A stretch of 33,638 bases of DNA, from positions 1 through 33,638 of the forward strand of contig JAPLWI010000007.1 of the NCBI GenBank assembly GCA_026396675.1. The letters are read 5' to 3'. Numbering within the stretch: the stretch's first letter is position 1; every line of letters starts with the position of its first letter. The stretch comes from Candidatus Kaiserbacteria bacterium. GTDB taxonomy: Bacteria > Patescibacteriota > Minisyncoccia > Phycocordibacterales > Phycocordibacteraceae. A program made the translations under genes and the position numbers. The notes under the pieces were generated by a model. The model was not told the origin of the DNA and made no database searches. It worked only from the letters and a program-made list of their open reading frames with translations. Below are positions 24,930-33,638 of the stretch, piece by piece.

Positions 24930-27900
24930 ATGGGACATATGGCAGAAAAATCGGAGGTCGCAAAGCGAGAGGAGAAGATTCTCGCGTTTTGGGAACGCGA
25001 GCAAATTTTTGAAAAATCGCTCATAAAGAAAGCGCCAAAAGGTGACTTTATTTTTTACGAAGGTCCGCCAACAGCCAACGGCAAACCCGGTATTCACCAT
25101 CTTGAAGCCCGTGCTTTTAAAGACGCCATACCACGGTACAAGACAATGCGTGGTTATCGTGTGAGTCGTCGCGCTGGTTGGGATACGCACGGGCTTCCTG
25201 TCGAGTTGCAAGTCGAGAAAGAACTCGGCTTTTCAGGAAAGCCGGATATAGAAAAATATGGCATTGCCGCATTCAATAAAAAATGTCGTGAAAGTGTATT
25301 TACATACATTGATCTCTGGGCAAAATTCACAAAACGCATCGGCTACTGGGTTGATGAAACAAAAGCATACTTCACTTTTGATAGCTCCTATATGGAAGTG
25401 GTTTGGTATCTCTTCGCCAAGACAGCAAAAGACGGGCGACTCTACAAGGATTATAAAGTCGTACCGTGGTGCCCGCGCTGCGGCACAGCGCTTTCTTCGC
25501 ACGAACTTGCGCAGGGATATCAAGATGTAAAAGACCTCACGATTACCGCGAAGTTCCATTTAAAACCGGATCAAGAATTTGGGAATGGTAAATATAAAAC
25601 GAAGGACACGGCATATATTCTCGCGTGGACAACAACTCCTTGGACCTTGCCGGGAAATGTCGCGCTTGCGGTTGGAAACAATATTAAATACAGTTCTCTT
25701 CGAGTAAAAGATGTTCCGGAACTCCTGATTGTAGCAAGTGATCGTTTACAAGATGTTTTTAAAGACAAAGAATTCGAAATTGTACATGACGACATAGTCG
25801 GAGCTGATCTCGTCGGTCTCAAATACGAACCGCTCTACGATTTTGCAAAAAATCTTGCGTCAGAATCAGAGAAAACAAAATTCAACAAAGCATTTCAAGT
25901 ATATCTAGCGGATTTCGTCACCACCGAAGAGGGCACCGGCATTGTGCACACGGCCGTGATGTACGGCCAAGAGGATTTTGAATTGGGAAACAAAATTGGA
26001 TTGCCCAAAGTGCATCTCGTGAATCCGGAGGGAAAGTTTATTTCTGGCGCTGGGTTTCTTGAAGGGAAATCGGTAGTTGGAGAAGAAACATCAGTTGAAA
26101 TATTAAAAGATTTATCAGCGCGAGGTCTTCTTTTCAAAAAAGAACCATATACGCACACATATCCTTTCTGCTGGCGCTGTAAGACACGGCTTATCTACTA
26201 TGCGCGTGATTCGTGGTATATCCGTATGTCTGATCTGCGCGAGAAGCTTGTCGCGGAAAATAAAAAAGTCCATTGGGAACCGGCGTATATCCGCGATGGG
26301 CGAATGGGCGAGTGGCTCGCGAATGCGAAGGACTGGGCGATAAGCCGTGAACGCTATTGGGGCACGCCTCTGCCAATTTGGCGTAGCTCTGATGGAAGCG
26401 AGCAACTTGTTATCGGTTCAATTGATGAGCTCAAGAAATACACAAAAAAATCTGGCAACAAATATTTTGTAATGCGCCACGGTGAAGCTGAGAATAACGT
26501 CAAAGGCATTCCTGATCCAACGAATCGGGAACACTATCATTTAACGCAAAACGGACAGGAGCAGGTAGAAAATGCCACAAAGGATTTGAAAAGTCACGAC
26601 GTTGCGTATATCTACACATCTCCGTTTACGCGAACACAAGAATCCGCGGATATCATCGCAACGAATCTCGGCTTACCCAATAGCCGTGTCATAACAGATG
26701 ATCGACTACACGAACTTTGTGCAGAAGAAACGAACCAAGAAGGCCGTCGTCGCATTGGAGAATTTCTGTATGATCTTGAGAACAAACACAAAAATGAAAC
26801 GATTCTCATCATTACACACGGTTTTGGTGTCAAAATATCAGCCGACGTTGCTTTGGGGGCAGCCACACGTACTCTCATAGAACTCTCGAGTCAGTGCACG
26901 TTAGTTTTTGCAAAACCAGTATCACTTGATTTCGTCCCGCTTCCGCACAACGAGGAATACGAACTTGATCTCCATCGACCGTATATTGATGACATTATTC
27001 TCGTTTCAGAAAAAGGAACAGAATTACGAAGAACACCAGAAGTAATGGATGTGTGGTTTGATTCCGGTGCGATGCCATTCGCACAGGCGGCAAAAGAGAA
27101 AGGGAATCAGTCGTTAGAGAATTTCTTGAAGAAAATTGAATATCCAGCAGATTTTATCTGCGAAGCCATTGATCAAACACGCGGCTGGTTCTATACACTT
27201 CTTGCTATTGGAATGCTCGCTGGGCGTTGCGCAGCTTTTAAAAATGTCATCTCACTCGGACTTTTGCTCGACGCCGAAGGCCAGAAAATGAGTAAATCAA
27301 AAGGTAATATTGTTGATCCATGGATAGAAATGGAAAGGTGGGGTGCTGACGCATTGCGCTTTTGGATGTACAGCGTGACACAGGCAGGTGATTCAAAAAA
27401 TTATGATGCCAAGACGATGAAAGAGGCAGCAAAAGTGCTTTCGTGGGCAGAGAATAGTACAAAGTTCTACAAGATGTTTAAAGACATTCCTCAAATGAAA
27501 GGAACACAGAAAGTAATTGATCGTTGGATGTATGCGCGAGTGGATTTAACTGTCTCAGCCGTTACAAAGACGATGGACGAATACCGGCTTTTTGAAGCGA
27601 CACGAGCCATCGCGAATCTTTCCGAGGATCTATCGCAATGGTATGTCAGGCGTATACGCGACCGAGTACGAGAAGGGGATTCAGATGCAATAGAAACTTT
27701 ACGTGAGACACTTCGTGTCTTGGCACTTCTCCTTGCTCCATTTGTCCCATTCATTGCGGAAGAAATTTATACGGAAGTAAAACGAGACGAAGATCCTATA
27801 AGCGTGCATCTCGCAGATTGGCCAAGCTCAGGAAATAAATGGAATTTCTTACGCGCAAAAGCAGATAGTAAATTGATTGCAGAAATGCAAAGAGTCCGTG

Positions 27901-28259
27901 CATTGGCATCAGAGGCGCTTATGTTACGGCAGAAGGAGGAAATTAAAGTACGTCAGCCACTCGCGTCGCTCACCGTGCTGGACTCACTTTCAGATGAACT
28001 TGCACAGATTCTCGCTGACGAAGTAAATGTGAAGAAAATAATTGTCGGTACAGAACTCTCACTCGACACGACCCTTACTCCCGAACTCATTAAAGAAGGC
28101 GATGAGCGCGAGATGGCGCGCGCGGTTGCCGACGCGCGCAAAACAGAAAACCTCTCACCGAAAGATTTCGCACGCGCAGAGATTCGCGCGGGAGGCAAAT
28201 ATCCTGTGACGTTGTCGACTGGCGAAGTGCGATTCGATCTTGTTCGCGATGCGGCATAA
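24930..28259 (+). CDS. ileS: Isoleucyl-tRNA synthetase containing an inserted histidine-phosphatase (PGAM-like) domain
   Basis: [86 protein letters not shown]; insert [12 protein letters not shown]...[15 protein letters not shown]...IIITHGFG. Confidence 0.95.
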   Translation: MGHMAEKSEVAKREEKILAFWEREQIFEKSLIKKAPKGDFIFYEGPPTANGKPGIHHLEARAFKDAIPRYKTMRGYRVSRRAGWDTHGLPVELQVEKELGFSGKPDIEKYGIAAFNKKCRESVFTYIDLWAKFTKRIGYWVDETKAYFTFDSSYMEVVWYLFAKTAKDGRLYKDYKVVPWCPRCGTALSSHELAQGYQDVKDLTITAKFHLKPDQEFGNGKYKTKDTAYILAWTTTPWTLPGNVALAVGNNIKYSSLRVKDVPELLIVASDRLQDVFKDKEFEIVHDDIVGADLVGLKYEPLYDFAKNLASESEKTKFNKAFQVYLADFVTTEEGTGIVHTAVMYGQEDFELGNKIGLPKVHLVNPEGKFISGAGFLEGKSVVGEETSVEILKDLSARGLLFKKEPYTHTYPFCWRCKTRLIYYARDSWYIRMSDLREKLVAENKKVHWEPAYIRDGRMGEWLANAKDWAISRERYWGTPLPIWRSSDGSEQLVIGSIDELKKYTKKSGNKYFVMRHGEAENNVKGIPDPTNREHYHLTQNGQEQVENATKDLKSHDVAYIYTSPFTRTQESADIIATNLGLPNSRVITDDRLHELCAEETNQEGRRRIGEFLYDLENKHKNETILIITHGFGVKISADVALGAATRTLIELSSQCTLVFAKPVSLDFVPLPHNEEYELDLHRPYIDDIILVSEKGTELRRTPEVMDVWFDSGAMPFAQAAKEKGNQSLENFLKKIEYPADFICEAIDQTRGWFYTLLAIGMLAGRCAAFKNVISLGLLLDAEGQKMSKSKGNIVDPWIEMERWGADALRFWMYSVTQAGDSKNYDAKTMKEAAKVLSWAENSTKFYKMFKDIPQMKGTQKVIDRWMYARVDLTVSAVTKTMDEYRLFEATRAIANLSEDLSQWYVRRIRDRVREGDSDAIETLRETLRVLALLLAPFVPFIAEEIYTEVKRDEDPISVHLADWPSSGNKWNFLRAKADSKLIAEMQRVRALASEALMLRQKEEIKVRQPLASLTVLDSLSDELAQILADEVNVKKIIVGTELSLDTTLTPELIKEGDEREMARAVADARKTENLSPKDFARAEIRAGGKYPVTLSTGEVRFDLVRDAA

Positions 28260-28818
28260 ATACGAAACACGTGGCATCGTGCTATCCCGTACACCAGCGG
28301 GGGAAATGAATGCTATTGTCACGGTCCTGACCCAAGATATTGGTCTCGTACGCGCACGTGCGCAGGGAGTACGCAGACCAGGTGCCAAACTTGCCCACGC
28401 GCTCACAACTTTTTCCGAAAGCGAATTAATACTCGTGCGTGGTAAAGAAAATTGGCGCGTTGCCGGGGCAGTTTTGAAAGAGAATTGGTTTTTGCGCATA
28501 CGTAACACTGCACCGCGCGAGCGAGCAGCGCGCGTCTCAGGACTTTTATTACGACTCGTTGCCGGGGAAACAAATGATTCAGACCTGTTTTTGATTATGA
28601 GAGGATTTTTTGAATCACTCGCAACACTACATGAAGACACACATGAAGCGGTTGAAATCCTCGCGGTTCTTCGTTTCCTTGCAGTACTTGGACTTGATGC
28701 AGAAGAAATTTCTCGGAAAGTATCTCTCTTCGCCCCAGAAATGCTTGCAGACATTACAAAAAATCGCACAAAGTACATAACGCGCATTAATCGCGGTATC
28801 GAGGCCTCTGGGCTTTGA
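28249..28818 (+). CDS. recO: DNA repair protein RecO-like
   Basis: [70 protein letters not shown]; no obvious zinc cluster. Confidence 0.8.
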   Translation: MRHKYETRGIVLSRTPAGEMNAIVTVLTQDIGLVRARAQGVRRPGAKLAHALTTFSESELILVRGKENWRVAGAVLKENWFLRIRNTAPRERAARVSGLLLRLVAGETNDSDLFLIMRGFFESLATLHEDTHEAVEILAVLRFLAVLGLDAEEISRKVSLFAPEMLADITKNRTKYITRINRGIEASGL

Positions 28819-28831
28819 TATACTGCAGGTG

Positions 28832-30709
28832 ATGACTATACATCCTGATGATGATATCGGTTCGCTCGAGCGCGCACGAAAGCGTCTTTATGAGCCCAAT
28901 TCCACTTCACAAAATATACGTGCCCCTTTCTTTGTTCCAAAACGCTCGTTGCCGCATGCATGGAAAGGGCCGCTTCGCTCCATCCGTTCATCCGGAGAGA
29001 AACGGCATCTGCATCTCGCAGGGATGTTTTTTGTATTCGCATTTCTTTTTTTCCTCGCTTCGCTCGGCATCGCTATTTACTTCTTCTACTTTGGCGGCAA
29101 TTCGGTCTCGATAAATAAGATTGCAATTGATATACAAGGACCTACAACAATCGCCGGCGGTGATACAGTCCCACTATCTCTTACCGTCACGAATAAAAAT
29201 TCTATTGCTATTCAAAACGCTACCATCGAAGTTGATTTTCCAGATGGAACAAGGAGTGCAACTAATATCATGACCGCGTATCCGCGATATACCGAGAACC
29301 TCGGCACCATCCCAAGCGGCGAAACCGTAACCCGTTCTATGAAAGCAGTTTTATTCGGCGAAGCAGGGAAGTCGTTTTCTCTGCCAATATCTTTTTCTTT
29401 CGGAACTTCCGCCTCTAAGGCGGTATTCGTGAAAAAGTCCTCTTATACGCTCGCTATTTCTTCCACACCGCTTTCAGTATCAGTCGATACTCTTGCCGAG
29501 ACCGTTTCTGGGGCGCCTCTTACACTTACACTTACAGTACGTTCAAACGCAACCGTCCCAATGGATAATATTGTTCTTTCCGGTATTTTACCTTTCGGCT
29601 TCTCGACCGTTTCCTCGTCGCTCCCTTTGAATAATTCAAGTTTTTTTGTCGGTACACTTCAGCCAGGCGCGAGCAAAACGATAAAACTTATCGGAACATT
29701 GACCGGTCAAAATAATGAACAAAAAGTATTTCATTTTACCGTCGGGACTGCGAACACAGAACAAGATCAAACGCTTGCGGTCTCATACATAACTCAAGAT
29801 GCGACAGTAATGATTACCTCTCCGTTCATCAACACAACACTCACTCTTAACGGAAACACTTCATCGCAGAGCGTAATCACTCCAGGTAGTTATCAGAGCG
29901 TCAATGTTTCGTACACAAACACACTTCCAACAAGCGTAGAGAATACAATGGTCTCAATCGCTATTTCTGGTTCTGCGATTGATTACAACAGCATAAAAAC
30001 TACCAAAGGTTTTTATCGCTCAACCGATCATACGATTGTTTTTAGCCGTGATACTGACCCATCGCTCGCTACACTCGCGCCAGGCGCTTCTGGTATCGGA
30101 ATGTTTACATTTTCAACACTTGCATCTGGAGCTCTCCCTTCGTCGCCTGACGTGACCTTTACTGTCTCAGTATCAGGGACACGCGTAGGGCAGACGAATG
30201 TGCCAGAAGAAGTAAAAACCTCTTCTACTAAGACCGTAAAAGTTGCGACTACTGTTTCAATAGTATCGTCCTCTCTCCATTCGTCAGGATCTTTTAGTAA
30301 TAGCGGACCAATCCCGCCAGTCGTCGGTAAGGCGACAACTTATACTGTTGTCTGGAATGTTGTGAATAAAGGAAACGCGATTGCTGGCGGTATCGTGTCT
30401 ACTATTTTACCGAATTATGTTTCCTATACTGATTCAGCAACTGGCGGTTTCTCCTATGACAATAAATCTCGCACTGTCTCATGGAATATTGGAGATCTCG
30501 CACAAAGCGCAAGCGCGCAAGGTTCGTTCAAAGTTTCTCTTACCCCGTCAACTTCGCAGAAGGGCAACGCACCAACACTTACCGGAGCAGTATCATTTTC
30601 AGGATATGACCGTTTCGCTGGGGTACAGATCTCTGAGACAGCAAATCCGGTAACGACGGCGACTGTAGGAGATCCGGGCTATAGCTCAACTGACGCGATT
30701 GTGCAATGA
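28832..30709 (+). CDS. Large membrane-anchored protein with repeated DUF11/CARDB-like extracellular beta domains
   Basis: N-terminal cytosolic stretch, TM MFFVFAFLFFLASLGIAIYFFYF, then repeated beta domains (VPLSLTVTNKNSIAIQNATIEVDFP..., TYTVVWNVVNKGNAIAGGIVSTILPNYVSYT). Confidence 0.75.
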   Translation: MTIHPDDDIGSLERARKRLYEPNSTSQNIRAPFFVPKRSLPHAWKGPLRSIRSSGEKRHLHLAGMFFVFAFLFFLASLGIAIYFFYFGGNSVSINKIAIDIQGPTTIAGGDTVPLSLTVTNKNSIAIQNATIEVDFPDGTRSATNIMTAYPRYTENLGTIPSGETVTRSMKAVLFGEAGKSFSLPISFSFGTSASKAVFVKKSSYTLAISSTPLSVSVDTLAETVSGAPLTLTLTVRSNATVPMDNIVLSGILPFGFSTVSSSLPLNNSSFFVGTLQPGASKTIKLIGTLTGQNNEQKVFHFTVGTANTEQDQTLAVSYITQDATVMITSPFINTTLTLNGNTSSQSVITPGSYQSVNVSYTNTLPTSVENTMVSIAISGSAIDYNSIKTTKGFYRSTDHTIVFSRDTDPSLATLAPGASGIGMFTFSTLASGALPSSPDVTFTVSVSGTRVGQTNVPEEVKTSSTKTVKVATTVSIVSSSLHSSGSFSNSGPIPPVVGKATTYTVVWNVVNKGNAIAGGIVSTILPNYVSYTDSATGGFSYDNKSRTVSWNIGDLAQSASAQGSFKVSLTPSTSQKGNAPTLTGAVSFSGYDRFAGVQISETANPVTTATVGDPGYSSTDAIVQ

Positions 30710-30719
30710 TAATACGCCT

Positions 30720-32057
30720 ATGGCTGACCTGAATCTGATGGAAAAAATTGTCTCGCTCGCAAAGCGTCGCGGTTTTATTTCCCCCGGCTCTGAGATCTAC
30801 GGAGGCCTCGCTGGCACTTTCGATTATGGTCCATATGGTGTTCTTCTGAAAGAAAATGTCGAGCGATTATGGTTGCAGATGTTCCGCGATGGTCGTGATG
30901 ATATGTACGGCGTTGACGCAGCAATACTGATGAACCCAAAGGTGTGGGAAGCGAGCGGGCATGTCTCTGGATTTTCCGATCCGCTTACCGAATGCGAGAA
31001 ATGCAAAAAGCGTCTTCGCGCAGACCAACTCGACGATCCAGAGAAATGTCCTGAGTGTGGAGGAAAATTGGGCAATGTGCGGCAATTCAATATGATGTTT
31101 AAGACGCACGCTGGCGCTACTGAAGATGAGTCAGCGACAGTGTATCTGCGCCCGGAGACCGCAGGCGGCATTTTTATGAATTATAAAAATGTCATTGATT
31201 CGATACATCCAAAATTGCCATTCGGCATCGCACAAATAGGGAAAGCATTTAGGAATGAAATTGCTCCGCGTGACTTTATTTTCCGTTTGCGCGAGCTTCA
31301 GCAAATGGAAGTTGAATATTTCGTAAAGCCATCTGACTGGGAACAATCATTTGAAGAATGGCGTAAGATGATGCATTTATATGCATCTGCAGTCGGACTT
31401 CCAGAAACGAGCATTCACGAACTTGAAGTACCAGAGAGCGACCGTGCACACTACAGCAAACGCACAATTGATTTTGAATTTGATTATCCTTTCGGCCGCA
31501 AGGAACTCTGGGGTCTGGCTTACAGAACTGACTTCGACCTCTCTGCTCATGAGAAAAGTTCAGGCGTCTCGCTCGCATATCAGGATGAAGATCCGCCAGC
31601 TGGCGGAAAAAGTAAATTTATCCCGCATATCATAGAACCATCGCTCGGTGTCGACCGCACTATTCTCGCGGTTCTTGTAAGTGCATACCGCGAAGATGAA
31701 CTCGGTGGTGAAATGCGCACTTTCCTCGCACTCGCGCCGAAGATTGCGCCGATTAAAGCAATGGTTTCGCCACTATTGAAGAATAAACCAGAGCTTGTAA
31801 AAAAGGCGAGGGAAGTGCGCGAAGAACTTCGCAGAATTCATCCATCAATCGCGTGGGATGACAACGGTAACATCGGCAAGCGCTATCGCCGGCAGGACGA
31901 AATCGGCACGCCTTTCTGCATCACAATTGATTTTGATACACTTGGAGAAAATCCCTCGCTCAAAGACACTGTCACTCTCCGTCATCGCGACACCGGCGAC
32001 CAAGAGCGTCTCACCATTTCCGAAGTTGTAGCCCGCATTCGCGAAGCAATTCAGTAA
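30720..32057 (+). CDS. glyS: Glycyl-tRNA synthetase, single-chain dimeric type
   Basis: KRRGFISPGSEIYGGLAGTFDYGPYGVLLKENV, RPETAGGIFMNYKNV, QIGKAFRNEIAPRDFIFRLREL, FIPHIIEPSLGVDRTILAVL. Confidence 0.95.
   Translation: MADLNLMEKIVSLAKRRGFISPGSEIYGGLAGTFDYGPYGVLLKENVERLWLQMFRDGRDDMYGVDAAILMNPKVWEASGHVSGFSDPLTECEKCKKRLRADQLDDPEKCPECGGKLGNVRQFNMMFKTHAGATEDESATVYLRPETAGGIFMNYKNVIDSIHPKLPFGIAQIGKAFRNEIAPRDFIFRLRELQQMEVEYFVKPSDWEQSFEEWRKMMHLYASAVGLPETSIHELEVPESDRAHYSKRTIDFEFDYPFGRKELWGLAYRTDFDLSAHEKSSGVSLAYQDEDPPAGGKSKFIPHIIEPSLGVDRTILAVLVSAYREDELGGEMRTFLALAPKIAPIKAMVSPLLKNKPELVKKAREVREELRRIHPSIAWDDNGNIGKRYRRQDEIGTPFCITIDFDTLGENPSLKDTVTLRHRDTGDQERLTISEVVARIREAIQ
31592..31607 (+). repeat. Perfect 16-bp palindrome inside glyS
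   Basis: TCCGCCAGCTGGCGGA. Confidence 0.97.
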
Positions 32058-32093
32058 ACTTCTACATGTCAACATATGTGCTAGGATGCCCGT

Positions 32094-33155
32094 ATGGGTA
32101 AGGAAATCAACGTCTCTATCACGCCAGGCACAATTGTTACTGCACTGTGCATTATTGTGGGTGCTTATGCTTTCTGGCTCCTGCGTGGTCTTATTCTTCT
32201 CGTATTAGCCGCCATTATTATCGCCTCGGCTATTGAGCCGTGGATTGCATTCTTTATTCGTCGTCGCCTACCTCGTTTTGCCGCTGCCATTCTTGTCTAT
32301 GCCCTCGCATTCGGTTCGGTTTTCGCTATGCTGTATTTCTTCTTCCCGCCGATAATTGCCGATGCTGCGAGCTTTCTTACTGCCGCGCCGCAGTATCTCG
32401 ACACAATCAGCACACCATCTTCTTTTTCAGGCATCGCTAACGCAACCGATCTTATCGGTAGCCAGCAAAGTGCACAATCATTTATCCAGACGCTTCTTTC
32501 ATTTAGATCCGTCTTTGCATCAAGTTCAAGCGGAGTGCTTCAGCTCCTGGTCACTTTCTTCGGTGGTATCTTTTCGCTCTTCCTCGTCATTGTGCTCTCA
32601 TTTTATTTCGCGCTTCAGGATACTGGAGTTGACGATTTCCTACGTCTCGTGATGCCTGTCGCATACGAAGATTATTCTGTAGATCTATGGAGACGCGCAC
32701 AAAAAAAGATAGGACTCTGGATGCAGGGACAGGTATTGCTCTCGGTCATCGTCGGCATACTGGTATACCTCGGCCTCCTCATTATAGGCGTTCCGTACGC
32801 ACTTTTCCTTTCTGTCTTTACCGCTGTAGCGGAAATCATTCCTATTTTCGGTTCACTCATCGCCGGTACTGCAGCCGCGGTCGTCGGATACTCGAACGGC
32901 GGTGTTGCGCTTGCGGCAATCGTAGCTGGTCTCTATATTGTGGTGAACCAATTTGAATCAAATCTCATATATCCGCTAATTGTGAAAAAGGTCGTAGGTG
33001 TCCCGCCTCTATTGGTTATCGTCGCACTTATTGCTGGATACACACTCGCTGGTTTCCTCGGCGCTCTGCTCTCGGTGCCGTTTGCGGCAGTTCTGCTTGA
33101 GATTATTTCGGATTTTGATAAGCGGAAGCGTCGCGAACAGCGCGCACAGACATAA
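32094..33155 (+). CDS. AI-2E family transporter (PerM/YdiK-like)
   Basis: Many TM helices; LSFYFALQDTGVDDFLRLVMP, VAEIIPIFGSLIAGTAAAVVG, LIYPLIVKKVVGVPPLLVIVALIAG. Confidence 0.9.
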   Translation: MGKEINVSITPGTIVTALCIIVGAYAFWLLRGLILLVLAAIIIASAIEPWIAFFIRRRLPRFAAAILVYALAFGSVFAMLYFFFPPIIADAASFLTAAPQYLDTISTPSSFSGIANATDLIGSQQSAQSFIQTLLSFRSVFASSSSGVLQLLVTFFGGIFSLFLVIVLSFYFALQDTGVDDFLRLVMPVAYEDYSVDLWRRAQKKIGLWMQGQVLLSVIVGILVYLGLLIIGVPYALFLSVFTAVAEIIPIFGSLIAGTAAAVVGYSNGGVALAAIVAGLYIVVNQFESNLIYPLIVKKVVGVPPLLVIVALIAGYTLAGFLGALLSVPFAAVLLEIISDFDKRKRREQRAQT

Positions 33156-33163
33156 TTTTACTT

Positions 33164-33638
33164 ATGAGTGCGCGTTACATCACCACCACGCTCCCGTATG
33201 TGAATGCCGATCCGCATCTCGGTCATGCACTTGAATTCATTGAAGCAGATTGTTTGGCGCGCTCCGCGCGCCTAAAAGGTGATGATGTATTTTTCAATAT
33301 CGGTGCCGATGAACACGGTACAAAAGTCGCGCAGAAAGCGGAGGAAGAAGGGAAGACCGCAATCTTATGCAGACGAACATACTGCACGGCTCAAATCATT
33401 CGCAGACCAGCTAGGTATTTCGTACAATTCGTTCGTTCGTACAACGGATCCTGCACACATGCACGCGGCGCAAGAATTTTGGAAACGCTGCGCAGTGGCG
33501 GGCGATATTTATAAAGCGGCATATGAGATAAAATATTGTGTCGGTTGCGAGCTTGAAAAAACCGATTCGGAACTTGTTGATGGATGTTGTCCGCTTCATC
33601 CAAATACAGAAATAGAAATCCGCGAAGAAGAAAATTAT
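33164..33638 (+). CDS. metG: Methionyl-tRNA synthetase, N-terminal part; frameshifted near 33356 and truncated by the window edge
   Basis: MSARYITTTLPYVNADPHLGHALEFIEADCLARSARLKGDDVFFNIGADEHGTKVAQKAEEEGKT, then in another frame PQSYADEHTARLKSFADQLGISYNSFVRTTDPAHMHAAQEFWKRCAVAGDIYKAAYEIKYCVGCELEKT. Confidence 0.92.

Noticed and set aside
33256-33272. GGCGCGC-TCC-GCGCGCC inverted repeat in metG
   Set aside because: Encodes the usual LARxxRLKG region without an apparent length change; explained by codon and GC composition.
1-33638. Numerous 60-150 aa antisense or out-of-frame ORFs in the supplied track (e.g. 2145..2498 -, 3300..3767 -, 28155..28787 -, 13184 start)
   Set aside because: They overlap strongly supported genes on the other strand or frame and show no recognisable motifs; treated as spurious.
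1-33638. CRISPR arrays, rRNA, transposases, prophage or plasmid modules
   Set aside because: No regularly spaced direct repeats, rRNA motifs or mobile-element enzymes were seen on either strand.

Overview
The window reads as ordinary chromosome from a reduced-genome bacterium of Patescibacteria/CPR (Parcubacteria) type. This placement is inferred from gene content and protein style; no database search was run. It is gene dense and mostly housekeeping: tsaE, polA, holA-like, murE-like, ruvA, rpsT, ruvX, a pilM/N/O operon plus a partial pilB, rplS, secE-nusG-rplK, argS, ileS, recO, glyS, and a metG that is frameshifted and cut by the window edge. There are eight tRNA genes outside rRNA context and several conserved but poorly characterised proteins. 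I see no CRISPR array, rRNA, transposase or prophage. The most interesting observations are: (1) an IleRS with a complete histidine-phosphatase (PGAM-like) domain inserted between its catalytic segments; (2) free-standing proteins resembling three different homing-endonuclease families (GIY-YIG, LAGLIDADG-like with HTH, HNH), each next to a tRNA gene; (3) two gene-start architectures, with many genes having a TANNNT -10 box 6-8 nt before the ATG (leaderless transcripts) and four orphan genes having their own promoter, a strong Shine-Dalgarno sequence and a terminator; (4) perfect palindromes inside conserved genes (holA-like, tsaE, glyS) that look like in-frame mini-insertions; (5) rplK not followed by rplA; (6) two frameshifted genes.
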